Shown here: piece by piece, positions 26,302 through 34,762 of the stretch
Numbering within the stretch: position 1 is the stretch's first letter
Layout of the letters: every line of letters begins with the position of its first letter
From: Acidobacteriota bacterium
GTDB lineage: Bacteria > Acidobacteriota > Terriglobia > Bryobacterales > Bryobacteraceae
Direction: 5' to 3'
Length of the DNA stretch: 64,000 bases
NCBI GenBank assembly: GCA_026394055.1
Contig: JAPKYZ010000059.1
Span: forward strand, 1 to 64,000
Translations under genes and position numbers: made by a program
The notes under the pieces: generated by a model
Database searches by the model: none
What the model saw: the letters and a program-made list of their open reading frames with translations, nothing else
What the model was told of the DNA's origin: nothing

Positions 26302-27180
26302 CTAGAATTGGGCAAAGAAATCTGGATCGTGGGTAACCTCAGGAACCATCCGAGTTCTGACGCCAAGTTCATACTTTTGGAGTAGGTCGCATAGGCGGTC
26401 GCCGTCGATGAGTTCGATTGGGGGCACACCGTCGCGCGAGGCCTCTTTTCGTGCCTCGGGGGTAAAGGTACCCGTTGTAATGAACAGACCCTTGTCGGTC
26501 CGGCCCGCCAATGCACCCCGAAAATTGCGCACTTCCGCCGAGCCTACCGAGTCTGCGTACTTCTTGCACTGAAAGAAGACGTGGAACGAGAGCAGATCAG
26601 AGACTTCCAACATCCCCATTCCATCGATGCCACCGTCGTTGGCCTTGCCCGTCACCTGCACGCGCTTGAAGCCTGCCGCAGTCAGAAGACGACTTGAGAG
26701 GCGCTCAAATGCTTCCGGCTTCAAGCCCTTCAGTACTTGAAGAAGGTCGGTCTTCCAATTCGGCTCGAGCTCCACTGTTTCGTCAGCGGGAGTCAGTGGC
26801 GGATTGTTGGGCATGAGCCGCGAGGGAGACTGATTGCTCCGGTTTGCTACTGCCTCGGCCAGATCTGACGCCGAAGCGGACTGGCCCGCCGGGGTCGTGC
26901 GCCACCGGCCCTTGAATGAGGGATCGGCGTTCAGCAAGCCGGCCTTCATCAGCTTGATCTTGGTAACGCCCAGATGGTAGCTGAGCTTTGTCCAACCCTT
27001 GGAAGCAATGTGCATGATCTGCTGGGCAGATTCTGGGATCTCCATTGTCGTGGCGACTTGATCCAGTAACTCCTGGTGAGAGACATCACCTCCCATTTGT
27101 TGGAGTGCGGCCAGGGCAGGCCACATCATCGCGTCCGCAGAGGGGACAGTAGGAGATTCGCTCTTGTCGGCAGCCATCAT
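26302..27180 (-). CDS. Mrr-type restriction endonuclease
   Basis: 292 residues from the ATG at 27180; a TTG at 27219 is the first possible start. The N-terminal part (about 15-90) resembles the Mrr winged-helix domain (W-P-A-L-A-A-L-Q-Q-M-G-G-D-V-S-H-Q-E-L). The catalytic Mrr domain (about 155-275) has E-R-L-S-S-R-L-L-T-A-A-G-F, G-G-I-D-G-M-G and F-F-Q-C-K-K-Y, the D...Q-x-K form of PD-(D/E)XK. Mrr proteins cut methylated DNA as solitary type IV enzymes. No methylase gene is nearby, which fits. Anti-invader function is inferred from family. Confidence 0.85.
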   Translation of the reverse strand: MMAADKSESPTVPSADAMMWPALAALQQMGGDVSHQELLDQVATTMEIPESAQQIMHIASKGWTKLSYHLGVTKIKLMKAGLLNADPSFKGRWRTTPAGQSASASDLAEAVANRSNQSPSRLMPNNPPLTPADETVELEPNWKTDLLQVLKGLKPEAFERLSSRLLTAAGFKRVQVTGKANDGGIDGMGMLEVSDLLSFHVFFQCKKYADSVGSAEVRNFRGALAGRTDKGLFITTGTFTPEARKEASRDGVPPIELIDGDRLCDLLQKYELGVRTRMVPEVTHDPDFFAQF

Positions 27181-27280
27181 CCGAGCATAGCTGAGGCCTT
27201 TGAGTGTGAGGGACAACAATGTCGTCGCCGGTCTCTCGAAGCGGGTCGGTTGCGGCTCGGTCCGCAGGCTGACCGTTAGC

Positions 27281-28024
27281 TCAAGCGCTCAGATCTTCAA
27301 AGCCCATCTGGAAGTTATCGCCCAGGTAGACGCGGCGGACTTCGGCGTCGCGTTGGAGCGTTAGCGGTGAGCCGGAGCGGAAGATTTTGCCGTTGTTGAT
27401 GATGTAGGCGCGGTCGGTGACGGCGAGGGTTTCGCGGACGTTGTGGTCGGTGACCAGGATGCCGATGCCTTCGCGTTTCAGGTCGGCGATGATTTTTTGA
27501 AGCTCCAGCACCTGGATAGGGTCGATGCCCGAGAACGGTTCGTCGAGCAGCAGGAAGCTGGGCTCGATCACCAGGGAACGGGCAATCTCGAGACGCCGTC
27601 GTTCGCCGCCGGAGAGCATGTAGCCTTGGCTTTCGCGTACCTTTTCGAGACCCAGCTGTTCGATCAACCGGAACATGCGCTCGCGGCGTTCGCGCTGGGG
27701 GATGGGCAGGGTTTCGAGGATGGCCATCAGGTTTTCCTCGACGCTCATTTTGCGGAAGACGCTGGGCTCCTGCGGCAGGTAGCTGATGCCGCGGCGGGCG
27801 CGCTGGTACATGGGGAGGTTGGTCAGGTCCACGTCATCGAGCAGCACCTTGCCGGCATCCGGGCTGACCAAGCCGACGATGATGTAGAACGACGTGGTCT
27901 TGCCCGCGCCGTTGGGGCCGAGCAAGCCCACCACTTCGCCCTGCTGGACGTAGACCGACACGCCGTCGACCACGCGGCGGCCGCCGTATGCTTTGCAAAT
28001 CTCCGCCGTCCGTAGGGTCTTCAT
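27281..28024 (-). CDS. lptB: LPS export ABC transporter ATPase
   Basis: 247 residues. Walker [10 protein letters not shown], the LptB-typical [14 protein letters not shown] in the Q loop, signature L-S-G-G-E-R-R-R, Walker [14 protein letters not shown], and switch His in T-D-H-N-V-R-E-T. It powers extraction of LPS from the inner membrane by LptFG. The start overlaps the LptCA stop by 4 bases, so the two are coupled. The permease fusion is at 46873 in another locus. rpoN and hpf, common after lptB elsewhere, are not here. Confidence 0.95.
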   Translation of the reverse strand: MKTLRTAEICKAYGGRRVVDGVSVYVQQGEVVGLLGPNGAGKTTSFYIIVGLVSPDAGKVLLDDVDLTNLPMYQRARRGISYLPQEPSVFRKMSVEENLMAILETLPIPQRERRERMFRLIEQLGLEKVRESQGYMLSGGERRRLEIARSLVIEPSFLLLDEPFSGIDPIQVLELQKIIADLKREGIGILVTDHNVRETLAVTDRAYIINNGKIFRSGSPLTLQRDAEVRRVYLGDNFQMGFEDLSA

Positions 28025-30261
28025 TTTTTGGTCGTGGGTGTGGGCGCGGCTTGAGGCTTCTTGCGGCGCAACGAGCTGGAGCCGGGCGTTTGTTCCGCCC
28101 CTTCCACCGTCAATTTGTCGCTATTGGCCAACCAGGTGAGACGACGGCCCTTGGTCACGTTGGGTTTCACGCCGGGTTGCGTTTCGGTCAACTGCGGCGC
28201 TCCTCCTTCGAGGATAACCCTGCCGTCGGTGACGTAGTAATCGGCCGCTTCACCCAAGCCTTGCCGCGTGCGCGGGCCATTGGTTTGGACAATCTCGACG
28301 TTGCCTTCGGCGAACGCGCGGTCGAGGCCCGAATCGGGCAATGTGGCGGAGCTTTCGGCATCTGCCTCCACCAGGTAGGCGCGCAGCTTTTTGGACTTCA
28401 CGGTGAGTTGCGGCCGGGTGAGGAAGACATCGCCCGAATAGAAGGCCACTTTCTCTTTGTCGGAGTAATCCATCTTGGCGGCGCGGATGACGGTGACGAT
28501 TTTGCTTTTGTCCTGCAGCATGCTGACCACCCGCTCCTGCGCGGCGAGGGTGCCGGACGCGCGGTCGATATCGATAATCTCGGCATCGAGCTTGTTGTCG
28601 TTCTGCCAGACGGTGGCTTGGCCCTGATAGCGGATCTTCGAGTTATTGCCGCTGGTGACCATGCGTTGGGCGACGGCGCGATGCGGGTCCCGCACGGTGC
28701 GCACGCGGCCTTGGGCGACGGTGTCGCCGTTGGTCTGGTTGATGACGATCGATTCCGCATCCGTCGACCCGGCGGCATCCCACACGCGAGCGTCGGTGGT
28801 GAGGGTCATCAGGTTTTTCGGTTGATCGAGCACGGCGCGCTGCGCCACGGCATGGCGGTCACCTTCCTGGTAACGGAAGTTGCCCCACTGCTCCAGACGG
28901 GCCAGATCGCCCTTGGCGTCGAAACCAGCCTCCAGGTTCTCGCTGGAAGTGGTCTGCGGCGGTGCGGGTGCTTTGGCCGGAGGCTTTCCCGCGGGCGCAG
29001 TGGCCGGGTCGGTGTGGGTGGTGACTTTCACGGCGCGGAAGTATTCCATCTGATTGTTGGCGCCGTAGCGAAGATTCATCCGCTCGGCATCCAGGCGCCG
29101 CTTCCGCTGCGTCGGCAGGTTGGGCAGAAACTCCAGCGTGCCCGGGGCATGCGTGTCCATGGTGGCCACTTCGCGGCCGCCAGGCTTCATCTTCAATTCG
29201 ATGGCGTCGGACTTGAGAACGCGGTTTTCCGGCTTGGGGTCGACCGTGGGGAACGATTCGGCGACAGCGGCTCCGTTGGCCAAGGCCTGCGCGAGCACGA
29301 CGTTGCCTTTTTCATCCACGAAGCTGAGATCGAGTCTCTGGCTGCGGATGCGGGTGCGGCCGGTCTTGGAGACGCTGTTCAGACGGGCGTTGGTCTGGCC
29401 GGTGATCTTTTCGATGCGCGCGCCTTCGGCGAGGATGATCTGGAGCTGGTCGGCGCCGAACTCGACTTTGCGGTCTGGGTGCTGGTCTGTGCCCGAGGCC
29501 TGCACGGTCTCCACCAGCCGCAGGTTGCCGTCTTCAATCGTCAGGACGGAGGGGCCGCCGGACATGGTCAGTTTGTCGCGGGCGAACTTGGACCAGCCCA
29601 GCAGCCAGACCTTGTGCTCCGCTTCTTTGTAGATCAGCTCGCCCGCTTCGATCAGCATCGGCAGAGCTTTGGGGTTCTTGCCGCGCCAGTTTAGCTTGAC
29701 GTTGCTTTTCAGGCGCAGTTCGCGAGTCTGCGGGTCATACGTGGCGCCGTCGGCTTCGCCATCGCCGACATCGAGGACAAACGTGGCGTGCTGGTCAGTA
29801 TCGGCTTTGCCGGTTTGGTTCTGGAAGGTGACGCCCGCCGTGTGGATGTTCATCAGACGGCCGGCGAGCACGCCATCGGGCACATCGCCAAGCTTGATGT
29901 CCACTTCGCCGTCGGAGACCATCTTGCCTTCCGGAATGGAGAAGTGCGCTTTGGCGCTGGAGACGCGGTCGAACTTATTCTCTTCACCATGAAAGATTTT
30001 CAGTTCGACGCCGTTCAGTTCGATCAGCGGCGGGTCCTTGACCTGGCGGAAGTCCTTGGCGCGAACCTCGACCACGGTTTTTCCGCCCACGGTCTGTGAC
30101 CAGGCCCATTCCTTGGCCTGCGAATTGAGGGCATTGTCGAGCGGTGCGGGCGGTGCGGTGGCTTGGTCCACCTGACGTTGGCGGATGGACCAATACAGAT
30201 AGCCGACCCCAGCCAGCAAGCCCGCGATGATCAACGCCAAAATCGGGCCAAATCGCCGCAT
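28021..30261 (-). CDS. LptC-LptA (OstA-like) bridge fusion
   Basis: 746 residues. A single N-terminal membrane segment (about 5-25, [18 protein letters not shown]) is followed by a LptC-like jellyroll (about 30-200) and then two or more LptA/OstA-type repeats to about 700. OstA-like pieces include [18 protein letters not shown] and [11 protein letters not shown]. In E. coli LptC is 191 and LptA 185 residues, as separate proteins. A single chain could form the whole inner-membrane-anchored periplasmic slide for LPS. The Lys/Arg-rich, Pro-rich tail (about 720-746) is low complexity. It is coupled to lptB. Confidence 0.85.
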   Translation of the reverse strand: MRRFGPILALIIAGLLAGVGYLYWSIRQRQVDQATAPPAPLDNALNSQAKEWAWSQTVGGKTVVEVRAKDFRQVKDPPLIELNGVELKIFHGEENKFDRVSSAKAHFSIPEGKMVSDGEVDIKLGDVPDGVLAGRLMNIHTAGVTFQNQTGKADTDQHATFVLDVGDGEADGATYDPQTRELRLKSNVKLNWRGKNPKALPMLIEAGELIYKEAEHKVWLLGWSKFARDKLTMSGGPSVLTIEDGNLRLVETVQASGTDQHPDRKVEFGADQLQIILAEGARIEKITGQTNARLNSVSKTGRTRIRSQRLDLSFVDEKGNVVLAQALANGAAVAESFPTVDPKPENRVLKSDAIELKMKPGGREVATMDTHAPGTLEFLPNLPTQRKRRLDAERMNLRYGANNQMEYFRAVKVTTHTDPATAPAGKPPAKAPAPPQTTSSENLEAGFDAKGDLARLEQWGNFRYQEGDRHAVAQRAVLDQPKNLMTLTTDARVWDAAGSTDAESIVINQTNGDTVAQGRVRTVRDPHRAVAQRMVTSGNNSKIRYQGQATVWQNDNKLDAEIIDIDRASGTLAAQERVVSMLQDKSKIVTVIRAAKMDYSDKEKVAFYSGDVFLTRPQLTVKSKKLRAYLVEADAESSATLPDSGLDRAFAEGNVEIVQTNGPRTRQGLGEAADYYVTDGRVILEGGAPQLTETQPGVKPNVTKGRRLTWLANSDKLTVEGAEQTPGSSSLRRKKPQAAPTPTTKK

Positions 30262-30446
30262 CTTAGGTTAGCTTAGCAGGCTTGGGACCTCGCGAAACAG
30301 TGATCACGCCTCTCGATAATTTCTAAAGCGTTGAAAACAATAACGCAATCGAGATCCACTGATTGACGCCTGAGGCGAACCCCTTAGTCTCTGGATGTGG
30401 CTTGCCCCGGCCGGGGCGGCTTTTGCGAAAAATCAAGGAGCTTTCG

Positions 30447-30491
30447 ATGCCAATCGACGTGACGCCGATTATCATCCCGTTCCTGTTCTAG
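30447..30491 (+). CDS. Possible 14-residue hydrophobic peptide
   Basis: ATG at 30447 with AAGGAG nine bases upstream encodes M-P-I-D-V-T-P-I-I-I-P-F-L-F and stops with TAG. A TTGACG / TAGTCT pair with 16-bp spacing lies at about 30362-30389. The ribosome site is better than those of several annotated neighbours. The peptide is too short for family recognition; it could be a leader peptide or chance. Confidence 0.35.
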   Translation: MPIDVTPIIIPFLF

Positions 30492-30571
30492 TTTACGCCG
30501 CCCCGAGCAAGGATTCCCCGCCTTTTCGAAACGACTGGCAGGAATCACTGTAGCGATGACGGGCGAAGACC

Positions 30572-30594
30572 CAGCGCCATTTCAGGAGGCGCTG
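30572..30594. promoter_or_regulatory. Hairpin in the CHAT upstream region
   Basis: Perfect 7-bp arms CAGCGCC and GGCGCTG enclose nine bases. No T-run follows, so a simple terminator is unlikely. It might end the short transcript of the 14-codon ORF or form part of a leader. Confidence 0.4.
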
Positions 30595-30670
30595 AATAAT
30601 TGAATTACCCTTCAAACTAAGTTTGACGCCCTACAGGGCTACTACCCCGCACATTCGCTGTGCTATACTA

Positions 30671-30706
30671 CCATGCGGTACTACTAGGACTAGCGGTACC
30701 GCATGG
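30671..30706. promoter_or_regulatory. Perfect 11-bp inverted repeat, candidate operator
   Basis: Arms CCATGCGGTAC and GTACCGCATGG are separated by 14 bases, 45 bp before the CHAT start and directly after a TATACT (30664-30669). A dyad at this place would sit on the start of transcription, or fold in the leader RNA. Which protein binds is unknown; the sigma/anti-sigma locus itself encodes no obvious repressor. Confidence 0.55.
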
Positions 30707-30750
30707 CTGCCTGTCGATTCGCGGCCGCACTTGACCTATGGGTGTGATCC

Positions 30751-33135
30751 GTGCGTGCTCTCGCTTTCGGACTAATCTTGCTGCTCGCCCTCCCGTGTGT
30801 GGGCAAGGCACCGCGGCGGCCGGCTAAACCGGTCGAGACCGCCGATAGTCCGCGTCTCACGGCCATTCGTAAACAAGGGTTGGAGTTCTACAATACCGCC
30901 CGTTACCGCGATGCAGCCCTCAGTTTTGAGCAGGGCTACCAACAAGCCCGCCAAGAGGGCCAAACCAGCTCCGCCATCCGCTTTCTGAACAACTTGGCGG
31001 GTGCCCGCCTGCAGGTTTTTGACTATTCGGGCGCCATGAGCGCCTACCTGGAATCCCGCCGCTTCGCCGAACAGGCTGCCCTCACCGATACCATCCCTCT
31101 GATTAACGCCAACATCGCTCTGCTTTACGGATTGATGGGCGAGCATCTGAAATCGGCTGAAATCGCCGAAACGGCTTTGCGCGCACTCCCCCCCGCTTCC
31201 CAGAAGTTCCGCAGCACGATGTTGCAGATTCTCGGCGATTCGTTGACGTTGGGCGGCCGGGTGGACCGGGGCGCGGCGCTGCTGCTGGAGGCCGCCGAGG
31301 AAGCGGACCGATGGAAAGAGCCCAGCCAAACCGCCTCCGCCCTGGATCATCTGGGCTACTGGTATCTCACGCGTGGCCAATTGGATGAAGCCGACCGGTA
31401 TCTATCAGAAGCTTTCCGGATCCGGCGTCTGCGGGTGCCGGGTGAGGTCTACCTTTGCTACCCCAAGCTGGGCAAATTGCGGTTGGAGCAGAAGCGGTAC
31501 GCAGAAGCCCTGGCCCTGCTGAACCAGAGCCTGGAGAGCCGCCGGAGTGATCCGGGCAAGTTTCCGCTGCACCGGGTGCATGGCGACCGGGCCCTGGCGC
31601 GGTTGGCCGTGGGCGACCGGTCCGGCGCGCGGTCGGACTTTTTGCAAGCGCTGCAACTGGTGCGGCGTCAACGAGTTGACATTCTGCCAGTCTCCTCGAT
31701 GCAAGCCAGTTGGGAAGCGGCCGCGCATGATCTGCGGTCGGCCTTTATTCAATTCACCGCCGAAGAATCGCTGCTGAAGTCCGACCGGGAGCTGGCCTTG
31801 GATGCTCTGGCGGTGGCCGAAGAAAGCCGCTATGCCAGCTTGCGGGCCATCGCCGCGCCAGGCCAACAGGTCCCGCTACCGGCCGCCTATTGGGACAAGC
31901 TGGCGGCCCTGCAACGCGCCCACGCCGATGCGCTGAGCCAGCGTCCGGGCGCGGCCGAGGCGACGCAACGCCTGGAGATCGAACTGGCGGATCTGGAGGC
32001 CCAAACCGGACTGGCCGCCGCGTTGACCTTGCCCCAGGCATCCCCGATGACCGCCCTGAAGGCGTCGCTCGACCAGCTGCCCGCCGATGAGGCGCTGTTC
32101 AGCTTTCACTTGGGTGAGCCGCACTCCTACGTTTGGCATATCACCCGGAATCGCATCAACCTCCGCCGTCTGCCTTCCAAGAAACAAATGCTGGAGCGGA
32201 TCCAAACGTTACGCACAGCCGTACTGGAGGGTAATGTTTCAACGACGGATTACTCCCAATTTTTTGGAGAGATATCCCCCGATGTGGCCACTAGACGGTA
32301 TTGGACGATCGTACTGGACGACCGTCTATTTGAGCTTCCGCTGGCGGCCCTGCGCGTTTCCGGGTCCAACGGCAATCTGAGGGAGAATCCGGTGTATTTG
32401 GTGGAGCGCCACACGCTTCGGCTGGCCCCAAGCATTTTTCTCACAAGTTCGACGGCGCGAGCCCCCCTGGCCCCGGGCCTGTTTGTGGGCGTCGGCGACC
32501 CGATCTACAACCCGGCCGATCCACGCCAGAAGGGTGAGGCGTCGGCGGCTGGTTTTAACTTGCCCCGGCTGATCGGGTCCGGCGCAGAGATCGCGCGTTG
32601 TGCCCGGGCTTGGGGGAGAGAGAACGTGACGCTGACCGGAGGAGCAGCCAGCCGCGCAACGGTGACGGAGATGGTGGCGCGGCAGCCGGCGGTGCTCCAC
32701 TTTGCCACGCATTTCGTGACGCTGCCGGAATCGCCGACGACGGCATTGATCGCGCTCCGCCAGCCGGAGCTGCTGGGGGCGGAACAGATTGCGGCGTTTC
32801 GGGGTGCTCCAGAACTAGTGGTACTCAGCGGTTGCGCGTCCGGTACCGGGCAGACCGTGCCCGGCGCCGGATTGATGGGGCTCACCCGTTCGTGGCTGAT
32901 TGCGGGGGCGCAAGGCGTCGCCGCCTCACTGTGGCCCACCACGGACGACCGCGGGGAGCTGTTTGACAGCTTCTACCGGCACTACGCCACTTCGCCTCAG
33001 CATAGTGGGGCCAACATGTCACGGATGGCCGCCGACGCCTTGCGTCAGGCTCAAATTGAGATGCTCCAGGCCGCCGATTGGCGGCGGTTACCACGCCACT
33101 GGGCGGGGTTTTTCCTGATTTCGAAAGGATCATAG
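30751..33135 (+). CDS. Exported TPR-CHAT protein (caspase-like protease)
   Basis: 794 residues from a GTG. Signal peptide about 1-19 (A-F-G-L-I-L-L-L-A-L-P-C-V-G). TPR units fill about 30-330, followed by a linker. The CHAT domain is about 470-790 with the His-Cys dyad: H-F-A-T-H (His654) and L-S-G-C-A-S-G (Cys695), then the closing G-A-Q-G-V-A-A-S-L-W. CHAT domains are clan CD peptidases; TPR-CHAT proteins such as the type III-E CRISPR partner Csx29 are proteases regulated through their TPR region. The next gene, an ECF sigma factor, begins on the base after this stop codon. An anti-sigma-like protein follows. Protease control of the sigma pathway is inferred. Confidence 0.85.
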   Translation: MRALAFGLILLLALPCVGKAPRRPAKPVETADSPRLTAIRKQGLEFYNTARYRDAALSFEQGYQQARQEGQTSSAIRFLNNLAGARLQVFDYSGAMSAYLESRRFAEQAALTDTIPLINANIALLYGLMGEHLKSAEIAETALRALPPASQKFRSTMLQILGDSLTLGGRVDRGAALLLEAAEEADRWKEPSQTASALDHLGYWYLTRGQLDEADRYLSEAFRIRRLRVPGEVYLCYPKLGKLRLEQKRYAEALALLNQSLESRRSDPGKFPLHRVHGDRALARLAVGDRSGARSDFLQALQLVRRQRVDILPVSSMQASWEAAAHDLRSAFIQFTAEESLLKSDRELALDALAVAEESRYASLRAIAAPGQQVPLPAAYWDKLAALQRAHADALSQRPGAAEATQRLEIELADLEAQTGLAAALTLPQASPMTALKASLDQLPADEALFSFHLGEPHSYVWHITRNRINLRRLPSKKQMLERIQTLRTAVLEGNVSTTDYSQFFGEISPDVATRRYWTIVLDDRLFELPLAALRVSGSNGNLRENPVYLVERHTLRLAPSIFLTSSTARAPLAPGLFVGVGDPIYNPADPRQKGEASAAGFNLPRLIGSGAEIARCARAWGRENVTLTGGAASRATVTEMVARQPAVLHFATHFVTLPESPTTALIALRQPELLGAEQIAAFRGAPELVVLSGCASGTGQTVPGAGLMGLTRSWLIAGAQGVAASLWPTTDDRGELFDSFYRHYATSPQHSGANMSRMAADALRQAQIEMLQAADWRRLPRHWAGFFLISKGS

Positions 33136-33864
33136 ATGCAAGCAGCAGCTACCCAGACAGCGCGAGTGGAGGAAGTCACCGGAGCGGAGGCCACGGCCGA
33201 CGCAACCACCGGGACACCATCGTCCACGCCTGCCGTGGAGCCCGATCCCGCCCAAGCTGCGCCGTCCAGTTGGTCGCGGCTGGTGGACCGGATCCGCGCC
33301 AATGAAGACGCCGCCTTGGAAGAGCTGTACCGTATCTTTTCCAAGGGCATCCGCTACTACCTTTGCCGCCAGCTAGGCACGCAGGAGCTGGACGACAAGG
33401 TCCACGATACGTTTCTGATTGTGGTGCAGGCCATCCAGCGGCAGGAACTGCGTGACCCGGAACGGCTGATGGGGTTTGTGCGCACCGTCGTCCGCCGTCA
33501 GGTGGCCGCCTATATCGGCACCGCGGTGCAGAGCCGGCGGGACTATGTCGATCTGGACGCGGGCGCCTCCGTGGTGGATGCGCAGCGCAATCCCGAAGAG
33601 ACAGCGATGGCGCGCGAGACCATCGATATCATGAAGACCGTGCTTTCCAGCATCTCCGCCCGCGACCGGGAGATCCTGACGCGCTTCTATTTGCTGGAAC
33701 AAAGCCAGGAAAGAATCTGCGCCGATATGCAGCTGAGCGAAACCCAGTTCCGGCTGCTGAAATCGCGGGCCAAGGCCCGGTTTGGTGAGCTGGGCAAGCG
33801 GCGAGTGGTCCGCGGTTCACCCGGTTCATTCTTTCAGAGAATATCCGCGTTGGGACGGCACTAG
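33136..33864 (+). CDS. ECF-type RNA polymerase sigma factor
   Basis: 242 residues; the ATG directly abuts the TAG of the CHAT gene. Residues 1-50 are an Ala/Thr/Pro-rich extension not usual for ECF factors. Region 2 spans about 55-125 (A-L-E-E-L-Y-R-I-F-S-K-G-I-R-Y-Y and E-L-D-D-K-V-H-D-T-F-L). Region 4 is about 165-225 (I-S-A-R-D-R-E-I-L-T-R-F-Y, then I-C-A-D-M-Q-L-S-E-T-Q-F). ECF factors direct polymerase to a small regulon, usually including their own operon. An anti-sigma-like gene follows after 177 bp. Confidence 0.85.
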   Translation: MQAAATQTARVEEVTGAEATADATTGTPSSTPAVEPDPAQAAPSSWSRLVDRIRANEDAALEELYRIFSKGIRYYLCRQLGTQELDDKVHDTFLIVVQAIQRQELRDPERLMGFVRTVVRRQVAAYIGTAVQSRRDYVDLDAGASVVDAQRNPEETAMARETIDIMKTVLSSISARDREILTRFYLLEQSQERICADMQLSETQFRLLKSRAKARFGELGKRRVVRGSPGSFFQRISALGRH

Positions 33865-34041
33865 AGGAATAGTGAGCGCTCTTGCTCCGAATTGCCCCTG
33901 AAAGTTGAGGGCTCGGAGCTTCCGCCCCCGGGAGCGCCATCGCAGGGCCAGCAGGGCCGCCTATCCCCGCCGCGGTAGTTATACCGGCGGTGAACACAGT
34001 AGGGACGCCCCGTCCCGCTGGATAGGTATGGGAGAGATAAG

Positions 34042-34677
34042 ATGACGGAGACACTCACTATGCAAGCTAATCCGGAGGCGCCCCACCCGGGCGACGATAT
34101 GCTCGAACATTACAGCTTAGGCCGATTGGACGACACTGCCGCCGCTGCACTGGAAGAACACTTACTGGTATGTCCGCACTGCCAGCAGCAATTGGACGAA
34201 CTTGACCTGTTCACGCACGCAGCCCGGCAAGCGGCGCGGGAGTTATTGGAAGAAGCCGCCGCCCCCACGTTGTGGGATCGGGTGAAGGCGAGCCTGGCGA
34301 GCGGTTTCGCCATGCCGGCCTCTCGCTGGGTGGCGGCGGGCTCTTTGGCCGCCGTGATCGGGTTGATGGCGCCGATGCTGCGTCAACCCGCGGCCCTGAC
34401 CGTGGAACTGGCGGCCATGCGCGGCGTGGAAAGTGCGACGGCCGCCGCGGGCCACCCGTTGACCCTGCGGGTGGATTTGACCGGGCTTCCCAACGACAAC
34501 TGCTGCGAGGCGGAGTTGGTGACCGCCTCCGGCAGCGTCATGCAGCACGGGGCCGTGCGCCTGGATGGCGGCCAAGCCATCTTGACCACCGGCCAATTGA
34601 CCGCGGGCCAATACTGGGTCCGGATCTACACCAAGTCCGGTGAGGCTCTGCGGGAAACCGGCCTCACCGTCCGCTAG
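34042..34677 (+). CDS. Membrane anti-sigma-factor-like zinc-finger protein
   Basis: 211 residues with a GGGAGAG site before the ATG. The zinc motif is H40-L-L-V-C44-P-H-C47, the H-x3-C-x2-C pattern of the anti-sigma zf-HC2 domain. A single membrane segment lies about 94-112 (W-V-A-A-G-S-L-A-A-V-I-G-L-M). The remaining 95 residues would face the periplasm and look like a beta-rich domain (H-P-L-T-L-R-V-D-L-T-G-L-P, Y-W-V-R-I-Y-T-K-S-G). The topology, N-terminus inside, is that of membrane anti-sigma factors. It fits sequestering the sigma factor encoded just upstream; direct evidence is absent. Confidence 0.8.
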   Translation: MTETLTMQANPEAPHPGDDMLEHYSLGRLDDTAAAALEEHLLVCPHCQQQLDELDLFTHAARQAARELLEEAAAPTLWDRVKASLASGFAMPASRWVAAGSLAAVIGLMAPMLRQPAALTVELAAMRGVESATAAAGHPLTLRVDLTGLPNDNCCEAELVTASGSVMQHGAVRLDGGQAILTTGQLTAGQYWVRIYTKSGEALRETGLTVR

Positions 34678-34695
34678 ACCACGCAAACTCCGTAC

Positions 34696-34748
34696 AAGTC
34701 AGCCGCCCCAAGCTTGAGCCCCCGCTCTGGCCGCCGGGCGGCTGACTT
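34696..34748. terminator. Bidirectional hairpin between convergent genes
   Basis: A perfect 13-bp stem (AAGTCAGCCGCCC pairing with GGGCGGCTGACTT) around a 27-base loop lies between the ends of the anti-sigma gene and the SH3 lipoprotein gene. No clear T-run follows in either direction, so it may act with Rho or as an insulating hairpin. Confidence 0.6.
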
Positions 34749-34762
34749 GCGTTGGGGGAGAC

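Larger units (their letters stand above)
30262..30750. other. 489-bp intergenic region before the CHAT operon
   Basis: It separates the divergent lptCA and CHAT genes. It holds a possible 14-codon ORF with a good ribosome site (30447), hairpins at 30407-30420 (GCCCC/GGGGC), 30572-30594 and 30628-30639, a TATACT at 30664-30669 and a perfect 11-bp inverted repeat at 30671-30706. The length and structure suggest a regulated leader for the CHAT operon. Confidence 0.6.

Noticed and set aside
27988..29694. Long plus-strand frame opposite lptCA
   Set aside because: It is antisense to a recognised fusion gene, lacks family likeness and is explained by GC-rich codon bias on the other strand. The long frames at 13378-14613, 14644-15756, 47596-48942 and 51241-53094 are rejected for the same reason.
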